64,000 nucleotides of DNA from Kumtagia yinganensis (GTDB lineage: Bacteria > Pseudomonadota > Alphaproteobacteria > Rhizobiales > Rhizobiaceae), in NCBI RefSeq assembly GCF_040081985.1, contig NZ_JBEBMH010000006.1, forward strand, positions 62,001 through 126,000, written 5' to 3'. Below are positions 35,142 through 42,580 of the stretch, piece after piece. Positions within the stretch are counted from its first letter, which is position 1. Each line of letters begins with the position of its first letter. A program made the position numbers and the translations under genes. Below the pieces are notes generated by a model, which worked only from the letters and a program-made list of their open reading frames with translations, ran no database searches and was not told where the DNA came from.

Positions 35142-35668
35142 GTGCCGCGCTCCTGCTCGGGCAGAAACTCGGCTGCCCACTCGGACAACGAAGCTAGCGG
35201 ACGCGCGTCGACCGTGCCCATCTTGGCCATGAGGCGCGACACGTCCTTGTGCGGGTGTGGAGCCGATGCTGCGAAGTGCGGCGCGACCACATACGCCTGG
35301 AGGCTCTGAAGTTCCGCCAGTGCCGAATTGGCTTCCGTCAGCGCCCTAAGGAGCCGGCGAGCCTGCGCCGAGGCGAACGGGTGGAGCAGCCTGTCTACTT
35401 CCGGCGCAAAATCCCGGACGAGCTTGGCGCGCTCGACGCGGAGCCCGGTGATCTTCTGTTCGGCCAGCGTGATCTGGCGATCGAACTCTGTGACCTGCTT
35501 TGTGGCCTCGCGGTCAGCCGTCGCGGCAACATACGTGCGCAGCGGCGCGCTCTCCTGGCGCAGGCGTTCGCGCTCGGCGCGGGCGGTGGCGAGTGCCTCC
35601 TCGGTGCGTGCAAGCTTGCTCGGCGGGACGATCAGCGGTTTCGGCGGGAAGTCAGGCTTTGCCAACAT
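35138..35668 (-). CDS. Coiled-coil hypothetical phage protein
   Basis: A 176-residue protein dominated by a charged heptad-rich region (about residues 18-120, e.g. LARTEEALATARAERERLRQ). Upstream of the protease with a 4-bp overlap, so translation is probably coupled. It could be a scaffold-like protein, but nothing specific shows this. Confidence 0.5.
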   Translation of the reverse strand: MLAKPDFPPKPLIVPPSKLARTEEALATARAERERLRQESAPLRTYVAATADREATKQVTEFDRQITLAEQKITGLRVERAKLVRDFAPEVDRLLHPFASAQARRLLRALTEANSALAELQSLQAYVVAPHFAASAPHPHKDVSRLMAKMGTVDARPLASLSEWAAEFLPEQERGT

Positions 35669-35963
35669 CGGCGGTGGTCCTCGGGTTGTCTGATTTGCCC
35701 AAGGTACCAGCGGTCAAGCGTCCAGAAGCGTTACGCATAACGGAAATCTTCCATCGCTCGATGATTTGTGCCGCCTTGGCTTCGAGATGGTGCCTGCTCT
35801 GTGTCTCGGCTTCGGAGAGTTCGCCGGCCTCGATCAGCGCGTCGGCGAAGCCGAAGAGGTCGACGACGACACGCAGCACTCCCTGATGGCGCCGGATGCG
35901 TTTGCGGTAAGCCCGCTGGCGATCGGCGGGACTCATCGACGCTGTCCCAAGGTGCAGCGCCAT
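35652..35963 (-). CDS. Small hypothetical phage protein
   Basis: A 103-residue basic protein (MALHLGTASMSPADRQRAYR). A second ATG at 35936 (MSPADRQRAYRKR) is a likely alternative start. Contains a helical region that could bind nucleic acid. First visible gene of the leftward structural unit. Confidence 0.5.
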   Translation of the reverse strand: MALHLGTASMSPADRQRAYRKRIRRHQGVLRVVVDLFGFADALIEAGELSEAETQSRHHLEAKAAQIIERWKISVMRNASGRLTAGTLGKSDNPRTTADVGKA

Positions 35964-36028
35964 GGTCGGCAACGGGAACAACTTCCGTTCGCGGGTGTTC
36001 GGGATACACTGCGGTGGAGGCATTCAGC

Positions 36029-36478
36029 ATGAACGCGATTGAGATGGGCAGATACCGCACCGGCGGCTGCATGTGTGGAGAAGTTCGGTTCCGCGTCGAA
36101 GGCGAACCCATCCGCACCGGCCTCTGCCATTGCAAAGACTGCCGGAAATATTCCGGCTCGGCCTTCACGATTTTCGCTGTGTGGCCTCTTAGCTGGTTCA
36201 GCATGAGCGGCCACATCGGCACCTACGCCGGACGAAGCTTCTGCACCAATTGCGGCGCACGCCTGTTCTCGCTGAGAGCCGAAGAGGCAGAAATTATGGT
36301 GGGCAGCTTGGACGAGGCGCCTTCCACGCTCATCCCGAGCTATGAGCTTTGGGTCGGCAGGCGGGAGGAATGGCTGCCCGAATTGCCGTGGACCGACCTG
36401 CATCAGGGCGATCGCGACCCGAACCGTGAGAGTTGGCGTCAGCCTATGCGTGTCGGGCATACCGGCGGAGGCCGATAA
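36029..36478 (+). CDS. GFA-family (CENP-V/GFA) zinc-binding protein
   Basis: A 149-residue protein with the GFA cysteine pattern: GGCMCGEVRF, then CHCKDCRKYSGSAF, then FCTNCGARLF. Such domains bind zinc and are annotated as glutathione-dependent formaldehyde-activating enzyme-like, though few have proven activity. It is transcribed against the phage operons, so it is probably cargo. A GGAGG box lies about 10 bp before the ATG. Confidence 0.85.
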   Translation: MNAIEMGRYRTGGCMCGEVRFRVEGEPIRTGLCHCKDCRKYSGSAFTIFAVWPLSWFSMSGHIGTYAGRSFCTNCGARLFSLRAEEAEIMVGSLDEAPSTLIPSYELWVGRREEWLPELPWTDLHQGDRDPNRESWRQPMRVGHTGGGR

Positions 36479-36631
36479 ATGCCCTCGAAGTTTCGCTCTG
36501 CAATCGCCGAACTGCTGCCGTCGTGGCTTCAGCCGAAGCGGCCAACCACCCAGCCAAGCACCAGCAAGCCGCAAGGTGGCAGTCGTCCGGCAGGTGGCAC
36601 CGGCAACACGAGTGGGACGAGCGGACCGTAG
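36479..36631 (+). CDS. Short hypothetical protein directly after the GFA gene
   Basis: A 50-codon frame whose ATG directly abuts the GFA stop. The peptide is MPSKFRSAIAELLPSWLQPK followed by a Pro/Ser/Thr/Gly-rich tail. Tight spacing supports translation; low complexity lowers certainty. Confidence 0.35.
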   Translation: MPSKFRSAIAELLPSWLQPKRPTTQPSTSKPQGGSRPAGGTGNTSGTSGP

Positions 36632-36687
36632 ATCGGGAACTTCGCGCGTCAGCCCGAGTTCTTCCAGCGAGCGGAGGAGACACGACG

Positions 36688-37056
36688 ATGGCAAAGCGAC
36701 CACGCGACGGCGGCGCGCCCGGAACAACAGATCAGTGGCCTCGTTGGGAAGGCCCGCCGGAAAATCGGCCGCCCGGATATCTGCCTGCTTTGGACGATCC
36801 AGCACTTGACCGAGATGCTGCCTGGGAAAACCTCGTCGACCCTGAGAAGAGCGATCTTTCTGATGCGCTGAAGCAACGTGGCGACAATACCAGCGCCGGC
36901 AATGTGCCGGAGAGCGATCGCGAGGAACGTATCCGCCGACGAGCCTATGACCTATGGGAACGCGAAGGCCGCCAGGACGGCACTCAAGAGCGACACTGGC
37001 ACGATGCAGTCCGTCAAATCGACGAAGAGGACGGTGCGCAGCGTCCGCTGGCCTGA
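36688..37056 (+). CDS. DUF2934-containing hypothetical protein
   Basis: A 122-residue hydrophilic protein with a GGAGGAGACACGACG leader before its ATG. The C-terminal segment REERIRRRAYDLWEREGRQD is the DUF2934 motif, common in rhizobia as a small nucleic-acid or stress-related domain of unknown role. It follows the GFA gene on the same strand and probably belongs to the same cargo unit. Confidence 0.68.
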   Translation: MAKRPRDGGAPGTTDQWPRWEGPPENRPPGYLPALDDPALDRDAAWENLVDPEKSDLSDALKQRGDNTSAGNVPESDREERIRRRAYDLWEREGRQDGTQERHWHDAVRQIDEEDGAQRPLA

Positions 37057-37088
37057 CGTAAATTTCCGCCGTCAGAACTTTGGAAGGC

Positions 37089-37391
37089 TCACGCGGCATC
37101 GAGCGTGCCTCCCAAGGTCTCCCAGAGACGGAAGGCTCGCTGGTATTCTGAACTGGAGTATTCCAGTCCGCCGTCGCTGACTTGCTCTTCGAGCCACCTG
37201 TACCAACGCTCGACGAAGGTCTTCGTGGTGCCGGCCTTGATGGTGCGCTCGATCATCGCCAGCATCGCGCCGACGCTACCGCTAGGCTCCCTCTCAAAAG
37301 CCCATCTTGCGCCGTCAGGCGCCGTTTCAACGGGATCTCTTAAAAACGCTTCGCGGGATTTATTATCCCCTTCGGGGAATATATTATACAC
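37089..37391 (-). CDS. Hypothetical element protein
   Basis: A 100-residue protein from a GTG at 37391 preceded by AAGAAG. The first codons lie in a hairpin (ttccccgaagggga). Helical, with an acidic C-terminus. No family recognised. Downstream of the replication-like gene in the same direction. Confidence 0.5.
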   Translation of the reverse strand: MYNIFPEGDNKSREAFLRDPVETAPDGARWAFEREPSGSVGAMLAMIERTIKAGTTKTFVERWYRWLEEQVSDGGLEYSSSEYQRAFRLWETLGGTLDAA

Positions 37392-37409
37392 CGCATCTTC
37401 TTGATTTTG

Positions 37410-37844
37410 TTAAGCGTTTTCTAAAAGTTGGTTACCTCTAGCGGCACTTTCGGGAACGAGTTGGTTACCTCTAGACGCGTTTGAGGTAACCGTTTCGCTA
37501 CCTGTAGGGGTAACCAGTTCGTTACCTGTAGGCGCCTTTGTGAAGTGCTCGTCGAACTCGTTGTAGATGACAAAATAGGCGCGATATTTTGGATTTAGCG
37601 GGTTGTCTCTGCCGCCTACGTATCCGCACTCGGCGAGGGTCCGGATCGATCGCGACAGGCTTTTGAGGTGGCAGTTCAGCTTCGCGGCCAGCTTGCCGTG
37701 GCCGATCGTGCAGCCGACGCCGTTCTTGCTGAAACGGTCGTGCATCGCGATTGCAGCGAGCACGCGGAGATCGAGCGCCGCGAGACGCTCGTCACCGATA
37801 CAGCGTGCCGGGATAGCCGCAAACGTGGGCTTGCCCTCAGCCAT
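37410..37844 (-). CDS. Winged-helix replication-initiator-like protein with C-terminal repeats
   Basis: A 144-residue protein starting MAEGKPTFAAIPARC. It has a helix-turn-helix core (LAALDLRVLAAIAMHDRFSK, then KLAAKLNCHLKSLSRSIRTL) like phage and plasmid replication or regulatory proteins. The last 40 residues are an 11-residue repeat (TGNELVT, TGSETVT, RGNQLVP, RGNQLLE), encoded by DNA repeats that contain ggttacc. It overlaps the HNH-like gene by 8 bp. Confidence 0.6.
   Translation of the reverse strand: MAEGKPTFAAIPARCIGDERLAALDLRVLAAIAMHDRFSKNGVGCTIGHGKLAAKLNCHLKSLSRSIRTLAECGYVGGRDNPLNPKYRAYFVIYNEFDEHFTKAPTGNELVTPTGSETVTSNASRGNQLVPESAARGNQLLENA
37428..37531. repeat. 33-bp-spaced imperfect direct repeats, possible iterons
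   Basis: The motif tt(g/c)g(t/c)tacct(c/g)tag starts at 37428, 37461, 37494 and 37518, spaced 33, 33 and 24 bp. Inverted gaggtaacc and ggggtaacc occur between the copies. They lie inside the 3' end of a replication-like gene, so they could be protein repeats, binding sites, or both. Confidence 0.5.
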
Positions 37845-38118
37845 CGCCACCGCCTTGCCGCAGCCGGCGGTGTTCGGCCTGATGGTGTCCTCGACAAAGC
37901 CAACGCACCTGCATGGGCTTGTCGTAGTCGTCGTGATGGCCCTCGGCGCTGGGGTCGCCGCATACGGCACAGCCCTCGGGGATTATCAGGCCACGTCTCA
38001 CGGCGCTGCGCAGTGCGGCGTGCGCCCAAGTCGCTTTCGGATGGCTGGCGTCCCAGGCGCGCTGAGAATGCCACTTTGCCTTGGCCTGAGCTTCGGAAGG
38101 CGAGTCTGTGCTGCTCAT
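37837..38118 (-). CDS. HNH/zinc-finger-like phage protein
   Basis: A 93-residue protein. The pattern CAVCGDPSAEGHHDDYDKP followed by WLCRGHHQAEHR has two CxxC/CxxH-type zinc ligand pairs and the His-rich centre of HNH-related small phage proteins. Whether it cuts DNA is unclear. It is embedded in a chain of overlapping early genes. Confidence 0.65.
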   Translation of the reverse strand: MSSTDSPSEAQAKAKWHSQRAWDASHPKATWAHAALRSAVRRGLIIPEGCAVCGDPSAEGHHDDYDKPMQVRWLCRGHHQAEHRRLRQGGGDG

Positions 38119-38318
38119 GCGCCGGCCCTCCCGAAGATGATTTCCGCTACGGCAAGCGCGACCGGCCAGGACAGGCCGGGAGCGTGACGTAGGACGCGAA
38201 AAGCTTGAATTTTCAAATGGGGCGTGGCATCTTCTGAAATGTCGATCGCTGCAATGATGGACATTTCAGAAGAGCCGCCCGCCTTGACCACGAGCGGCTC
38301 TTTTGCGTTAGGGAGCAT
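38115..38318 (-). CDS. Small hypothetical early protein
   Basis: A 67-residue protein starting MLPNAKEPLVVKAGGSS. It overlaps the HNH-like gene by 4 bp. A perfect inverted repeat lies in its coding sequence. No domain recognised. Confidence 0.5.
   Translation of the reverse strand: MLPNAKEPLVVKAGGSSEMSIIAAIDISEDATPHLKIQAFRVLRHAPGLSWPVALAVAEIIFGRAGA
38230..38273. repeat. Inverted repeat inside an early gene
   Basis: Arms tcttctgaaatgtc and gacatttcagaaga (14 bp, perfect) with a 16-nt loop, inside the 67-residue ORF. Could be an mRNA hairpin or a protein site in the early operon. Confidence 0.5.
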
Positions 38319-38490
38319 TGGCACCTCCCATGCGCAGGCGGTTTGCGGATCGGATGATCTCGACGGCGGTGATCGCCGGGACGCCGAAGCGGCGTTTGAG
38401 TTCATCCACCACGCCACTGTCGATCTGGTTGCGATGCTGGACGAGCCAGCGGGCGCCGATCTCAATGATCTCGTCGGGCTGGAGGTCCAT
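38308..38490 (-). CDS. Small hypothetical early protein
   Basis: A 60-residue protein (MDLQPDEIIEIGARWLVQHR) with helical pattern. It follows the excisionase-like gene with a one-base overlap and overlaps the next gene. Function unknown. Confidence 0.5.
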   Translation of the reverse strand: MDLQPDEIIEIGARWLVQHRNQIDSGVVDELKRRFGVPAITAVEIIRSANRLRMGGANAP

Positions 38491-38708
38491 CAGGCAGCCT
38501 CCATCATCGGGAGGGCGCGCAGGAAGGCTAGATAGTCGTCACGCAGGATGACGGTCTTACGGCCCAGCTTATGGGCCTTCAGGCGGCCCGTCTTGATGGC
38601 CTCATAGATTTTCGTGCGACCAGGGCCGCCGGCCTGGGCGGCTTCCTCGATGCTGAAAGCGAGCTTTTCGGTGGACAATTTGGTTCTCCGTGGTGGCGCG
38701 GTTCGCAC
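38490..38708 (-). CDS. Excisionase-family (MerR-like) DNA-binding protein
   Basis: A 72-residue protein with FSIEEAAQAGGPGRTKIYEA followed by RLKAHKLGRKTVILRDDYLA, the helix-turn-helix plus wing of the excisionase/AlpA type. It heads the early operon and lies near the integrase. It may control excision or early transcription. Start at ATG 38708. Confidence 0.8.
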   Translation of the reverse strand: MRTAPPRRTKLSTEKLAFSIEEAAQAGGPGRTKIYEAIKTGRLKAHKLGRKTVILRDDYLAFLRALPMMEAA

Positions 38709-38808
38709 ATTCGCGTGCGGGTGCGCGGTTGTTCACGGAGACAAAGATGATAGTAGATTCAGTGGGTTAATAGCCGGGATTTGTAAGATAACAAGAAAGT
38801 AAATCCCG

Positions 38809-39480
38809 TCATTTGGCTTGCGGCTTGCGGCCTCGTCGCGGACCTTTTCCGTCAGGGCGAGCTCGAGTTAGCAAGCGCACTAATCGGTCCTCACCTACAG
38901 TATCGTCTATTCCGGCAGCCCTCAACAATGAGGGCATCAAGTTTGCAAAACAGGACTTTGCGGAGGAGCCCGGCAATTCGCCAAAAGCACGATAATAGCT
39001 TCTGCCCCAATCGATGATGAGTGAATCAATGGCTCGCCATTTCGTGAGTCTTTTGACGGTTCTGAACGCGTGCCCTGCCGCATCTGCAATCCTACCCGCT
39101 TGCACGCCCACATCGCTTGCCGCCAAAACCGCTCTTGACGAAGTTTCGATTGATCCCTGTGGATCGTCCCCGTCGCCTCTTAGGAGCCCTATGAAACCAA
39201 GTTCCAGCAACTCGGCGGTTGCCTTGTCTAACTTCGAAACTGCCTTGAAGAACGCCTGACCAGAGCGGGCTACGTCATCTAGCTTGTCCAGCTTTGCCTT
39301 GCGACCCTCAGCCAATGGCGCAGTGAGTTGCGTGTAGATTGCGATCGATTCTTCCACCTCAGCTACGAAAAGGGCTCTTTGGTTATCACTCGACCAGGAG
39401 ACGTGGTCGCCAATGGCCAAACGAAGCTCTTGTCTCGAAAGATCGTCGATTGGCGTCATCAGCGTCCAGACGGCATCCAT
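38809..39480 (-). CDS. Hypothetical protein downstream of integrase
   Basis: A 223-residue protein. The ATG at 39480 has GGGAG about 7 bp upstream, partly inside the integrase stop region; the TTG at 39486 is less likely. It contains long helices and a basic C-terminal tail (RPDGKGPRRGRKPQAK) that could bind nucleic acid. No family recognised; probably co-transcribed with int. Confidence 0.55.
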   Translation of the reverse strand: MDAVWTLMTPIDDLSRQELRLAIGDHVSWSSDNQRALFVAEVEESIAIYTQLTAPLAEGRKAKLDKLDDVARSGQAFFKAVSKLDKATAELLELGFIGLLRGDGDDPQGSIETSSRAVLAASDVGVQAGRIADAAGHAFRTVKRLTKWRAIDSLIIDWGRSYYRAFGELPGSSAKSCFANLMPSLLRAAGIDDTVGEDRLVRLLTRARPDGKGPRRGRKPQAK

Positions 39481-39482
39481 TC

Positions 39483-40859
39483 TCAAGCTCCCCGGCGAAG
39501 TGTGACGACATCAGCCTGAGGCGCCGACACGAGTGGCACGATAGCCGCCCTCGCCATGTCCTCCAGGCCGGACGTTATCCATTTGGCATAATGGCGTTCG
39601 ATCATCTCGACGGAAGTGTCGTGCAGTGCCGCAACAAGGCGGATCGGCAGATTCTGGCGGATGCCGCGCACGATCGAACTGTGCCGCAGCGCATATGGAA
39701 TAGCTTCGGGCAGTCCGGCGCGGTCGCGGATGGATTTCCATGGCCGCGCCAGTTCAGATGCTGCCTGCCATGGGCCTCGTCCGATTGGCTCCCATGCCGT
39801 GGCTGCCACCTGCTTGTAGCGCCAGCGCTCCAGAAGCGCGGGATCACCCTTGCGGCCATGGGCAACCGAAACAAGCTCGTCGAGAACGTCACGGCCAACG
39901 GGAACTGGCGTATCGCCCGACTTCCCTCCCCTGCCCTTGCGAGACACTGGGATCATCAATCTGCCGGCGGACAACTGGCAGCCCGAGACGCGGACTCTGA
40001 TCACCTGCGAGAACCGCGCGCCCGTCGCGGCGAGCACGGTAACGAGCCGAAATAGATCACCTTCCCAGCCGTCCTCGGCGTCAATCTCCCGAGATGCACG
40101 GATCAGCCTAGCCACGCAGCCGTCACCGAGAATCTGGTTGTCGCGGGCCACTGGCTCCGCTTCGTCCTCGCGGGCATCGGCGCGCAGCCCATGCTTGACG
40201 ACGGCGGGCAGTGTCAGCGGCAGCACCTGCCGGTTGTCGGCAAAAGCGGCGTTAAGAGCGGCTTTGACATCGTTAATCAGACGCTGACGGGTGGCGCCCG
40301 CCATGTCGCCGGGCAAACCGGCACGCCATTTGGAGAGATCGGCCTCGGCGAGCGCGAACAGTTCGACCGAAGCGATTGGAGCCGGTGCCCGTGCCTTGCG
40401 CTTTCCCTTCACAGGCTGCCCGAGCAGGTACTTCGTCAGGCGCTGGCTCGCATCCGACCGAACCACCCTGCCCTTGCGCTTGGTATCCCTGGCGTCACGG
40501 CTGGCTATGTACTGCTCGACGGCATCGGCAACCGTGATCGGCTTGCCCGCAGCCTCGAGTTGCGCCTTCTGCTTTGCCGCCTCTGCATCGTCGCGGAGCT
40601 TGTTCACATAATCCCGAGCCGCGCGGCGCGCAGCCTCATAGTCGAGTGTGCCGGCGACCACCACGTCGTCGGCTGTTCCGAGTTGGGCACGATTGTATCC
40701 CAGCGCCGTGCGCCAACGGACCAGCCACACACCGCCGCTCTTCCCCTTGCGATAACCCAGGTGAACCTCTGGATCGAGGGTTCGCCAATGCAGACCGGCA
40801 GCCAATTTTGAACGCGCCGCCCTAGTTGTTAGCGGTGCCTCATTCACTGATTTAGGCAT
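39483..40859 (-). CDS. int: Tyrosine-type site-specific integrase
   Basis: A 458-residue phage integrase. It has an N-terminal arm-binding-like region, a core-binding domain (about 110-220) and a catalytic domain with Arg in LAATGARFSQV, the box II pattern YALRHSSIVRG (H-x-x-R), and the nucleophile Tyr in VEMIERHYAKW. It lies 142 bp from the right att repeat and reads into the element, the usual layout for a tRNA-targeting integrase. It should catalyse integration at tRNA-Glu and, with an excisionase, excision. Confidence 0.93.
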   Translation of the reverse strand: MPKSVNEAPLTTRAARSKLAAGLHWRTLDPEVHLGYRKGKSGGVWLVRWRTALGYNRAQLGTADDVVVAGTLDYEAARRAARDYVNKLRDDAEAAKQKAQLEAAGKPITVADAVEQYIASRDARDTKRKGRVVRSDASQRLTKYLLGQPVKGKRKARAPAPIASVELFALAEADLSKWRAGLPGDMAGATRQRLINDVKAALNAAFADNRQVLPLTLPAVVKHGLRADAREDEAEPVARDNQILGDGCVARLIRASREIDAEDGWEGDLFRLVTVLAATGARFSQVIRVRVSGCQLSAGRLMIPVSRKGRGGKSGDTPVPVGRDVLDELVSVAHGRKGDPALLERWRYKQVAATAWEPIGRGPWQAASELARPWKSIRDRAGLPEAIPYALRHSSIVRGIRQNLPIRLVAALHDTSVEMIERHYAKWITSGLEDMARAAIVPLVSAPQADVVTLRRGA

Positions 40860-40877
40860 TGTCAGCCATCCACCCCC

Positions 40878-40896
40878 GTGAAATATGTGTGAAATA
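40878..40896 (+). repeat. Possible integrase arm site, right
   Basis: Motif gtgaaatatgtgtgaaata, the near copy of 23504-23522, between the integrase start and the right att. Just after it come two direct agcgtac repeats (ccagcgtacgtcagcgtaca). Confidence 0.45.
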
Positions 40897-41000
40897 TATA
40901 CCAGCGTACGTCAGCGTACAATAGCGAACTCAAAGCAGCTAAAGTATTGATTTTACTGTATGCTGGTGAACGATGATGAACGGTGGTCATAGCAAAAACT

Positions 41001-41049
41001 GCCCTTTCACGGCGGTAACAGGGGTTCGATTCCCCTTGGGCGTACCAAC
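41001..41049 (+). repeat. Right att core repeat (attR), tRNA-Glu 3' fragment
   Basis: 49-bp perfect copy of 23420-23468. Sequence before it is unrelated to a tRNA, so it does not encode a second tRNA. Confidence 0.92.
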
Positions 41050-41181
41050 AAAATCAACGACTTAACGACGATCCGCCGGCTTTCTCTGATAGGCGGCATT
41101 TGACGAGGGCAGAATCACACCTCTACCTGCCCTTGGATACGGCCGAACCGGAATCATCGTCCGGTCGGGGATTCGGGCGTC

Positions 41182-41199
41182 ACTGTGAATGTTCACAGT
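41182..41199. promoter_or_regulatory. Palindrome, possible operator
   Basis: Arms actgtgaa and ttcacagt flank a 2-bp centre, upstream of the small gene at 41337. Symmetry suits a dimeric regulator such as the CRP/FNR class. Not otherwise supported. Confidence 0.3.
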
Positions 41200-41336
41200 T
41201 GGCTGGACGAGGAACTAACATATGTGATGGCGAAGGGCGGCCGCTAATTATAGGCTACCAATGTCGCCTGTCATCCTGGCATATGGCGCTTGAAAGAGTA
41301 CATCGCGCTTTCGCCCACGCCAACAGGACGAACGCC

Positions 41337-41576
41337 ATGTTCTTTAACGGAAGTGCGAATCCCGCACAGCTTAAGGCTCTGCGCCACGCTCTCGAAGCGT
41401 ACTGCGAGCGCTACGCCATTACCAAGGATGAAGAGCGTAACGCTGCCGCGGAAATGGTGATGGCCATTTTTTCGCGTGGTGTCATTTCCCATGATGAGAT
41501 CATGGCCGGCATGGAAACAGTCAGAGCTACCCGTGCCACCGTTGATCACGGCAAACCGCAAGCCGCCCCCTTTTGA
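41337..41576 (+). CDS. Small conserved-type hypothetical protein
   Basis: A 79-residue protein beginning MFFNGSANPAQLKALRHALE. It is helical and soluble; the pattern resembles short conserved proteins seen in many Mesorhizobium genomes. The long frame upstream is not conserved-looking. Function unknown. Confidence 0.6.
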   Translation: MFFNGSANPAQLKALRHALEAYCERYAITKDEERNAAAEMVMAIFSRGVISHDEIMAGMETVRATRATVDHGKPQAAPF

Positions 41577-41619
41577 ATAAGTCCACAACTGCAGACTATT
41601 CCGCCCCAAAGTGTGCGGC

Positions 41620-41781
41620 CTAGAACTCACGGCCTTGATCGGTGAGCATGTACCGGACACCCTCGCCAGCACTCCATGGAAGCTGCACAATCAAGCCGTG
41701 TTTCTGGAGCTTGGCGAGAGTGCCAATGCCTACGCCCCTTGGGGCCTGTGCTGGCCCTGCGGCAAACGCATCAAGTGTCAT
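41620..41781 (-). CDS. Small winged-helix-like hypothetical protein
   Basis: A 53-residue frame (MTLDAFAAGPAQAPRGVGIG) whose C-terminus (LQKHGLIVQLPWSAGEGVRYMLTD) has the helix-wing look of a small winged helix. Its start overlaps the preceding gene. No specific family. Confidence 0.4.
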   Translation of the reverse strand: MTLDAFAAGPAQAPRGVGIGTLAKLQKHGLIVQLPWSAGEGVRYMLTDQGREF

Positions 41782-41983
41782 TCTGAGACGCGCATTCCTC
41801 CGCCCCGGCACCGCTGTTCTCCGAATCAATCCGAGTCCCGTGGATCGTTAAAAACGCTCGGGCTTGCTCGAAGTTCTCGAAGGCAAAAACTTGAATCGGT
41901 TTTTTTGTGCGGAGTAAGACACCAAGAACAGGCAACCCAGCTTGCGGCGGATCATAGACGGCATAAACGGCGTCCGGTTCCAT
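41771..41983 (-). CDS. Small hypothetical protein
   Basis: A 70-residue protein (MEPDAVYAVYDPPQAGLPVL) with an alternating strand/helix pattern and a C-terminal Cys. It overlaps the following frame by about 11 bp. A second start 5 codons upstream is possible. Confidence 0.45.
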   Translation of the reverse strand: MEPDAVYAVYDPPQAGLPVLGVLLRTKKPIQVFAFENFEQARAFLTIHGTRIDSENSGAGAEECASQNDT

Positions 41984-42580
41984 CGGCGTGCCTTTCAATT
42001 CGCCTCGGAATTATGCCGGCTATGAAAGGCATGTCTAAGGCGAAGTCACCCCCCACATGGTGAATCACGGTAAACGTACATGCATCCTGCCTCATTCGGC
42101 CGCCATCTGTGAGGCCAGGGCATCGGCGCGGCGACGCCGTTCGAATGGATTAAGCCCGGTGACATTATCGCATCTGAAATCCGAGGGAGCCGGAGCCTGG
42201 ACGTGCCGCGGTTTGATATCCGGACCACAAAACGGCTGCCGCCACCGTGTCCGGAGCGCGATGGCGCAGGCGCAACCGTTGCCGCAATCTTCCGGATCTC
42301 GCCCACTGCCTTCATGGCCCAGACAGCCTGTCCGAGGAACGATCACCTTGCAGGATTTCGTGAAGTCCAACGTTCCGGCTTGATCAGGGTGACCTGGACG
42401 TGAGTGCAGCAGGGTTTGTTCACCTGAGCAGTTCTCAAAAGGGGGATCAATTGCTCTTGCCGTCGGTGGCCCAAGCCAGGAGTCGGGCAGGGTTGGATTG
42501 GCCTGGCCTGGCCCCGCTTCACCTTCCCTGCCTCTTGACAAAGCAGACGGCCACAACCGCCACAAATCCATAACGGCTTG
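41984..42580. other. Gap without a clear gene
   Basis: About 600 bases. A leftward frame ends near 42092 with a plausible coding tail (GLNPFERRRRADALASQMAA), but its upstream part is unlike protein, so it may be the decayed 3' end of a lost gene. Nothing else is supported. Confidence 0.4.

Larger units (their letters stand above)
23420..41049. mobile_element. Integrated prophage or phage-satellite-like island at tRNA-Glu
   Basis: A 17.6-kb element bounded by a 49-bp perfect direct repeat. The left copy is the 3' part of tRNA-Glu; the right copy is a bare fragment with no 5' tRNA half. A tyrosine integrase lies 142 bp inside the right repeat. Inside are phage regulators, a small terminase, a prohead protease, tail genes and cargo. 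Large terminase, portal, major capsid, baseplate and recognisable lysis genes are not seen, so it is either a degraded prophage or a satellite that uses a helper phage. Confidence 0.93.

Noticed and set aside
37380..37391. Promoter -10-like TATAAT upstream of the 100-residue gene
   Set aside because: It lies inside the first codons of that gene and no -35 is visible; probably chance in an AT-rich stretch.
41001..41049. Second tRNA-Glu gene
   Set aside because: Only the 3' half is present; the acceptor 5' strand and D arm are missing, so it is an att remnant.
42092..42571. 159-codon leftward frame
   Set aside because: Only its last 30 codons look protein-like; the rest has random composition and no start signal.
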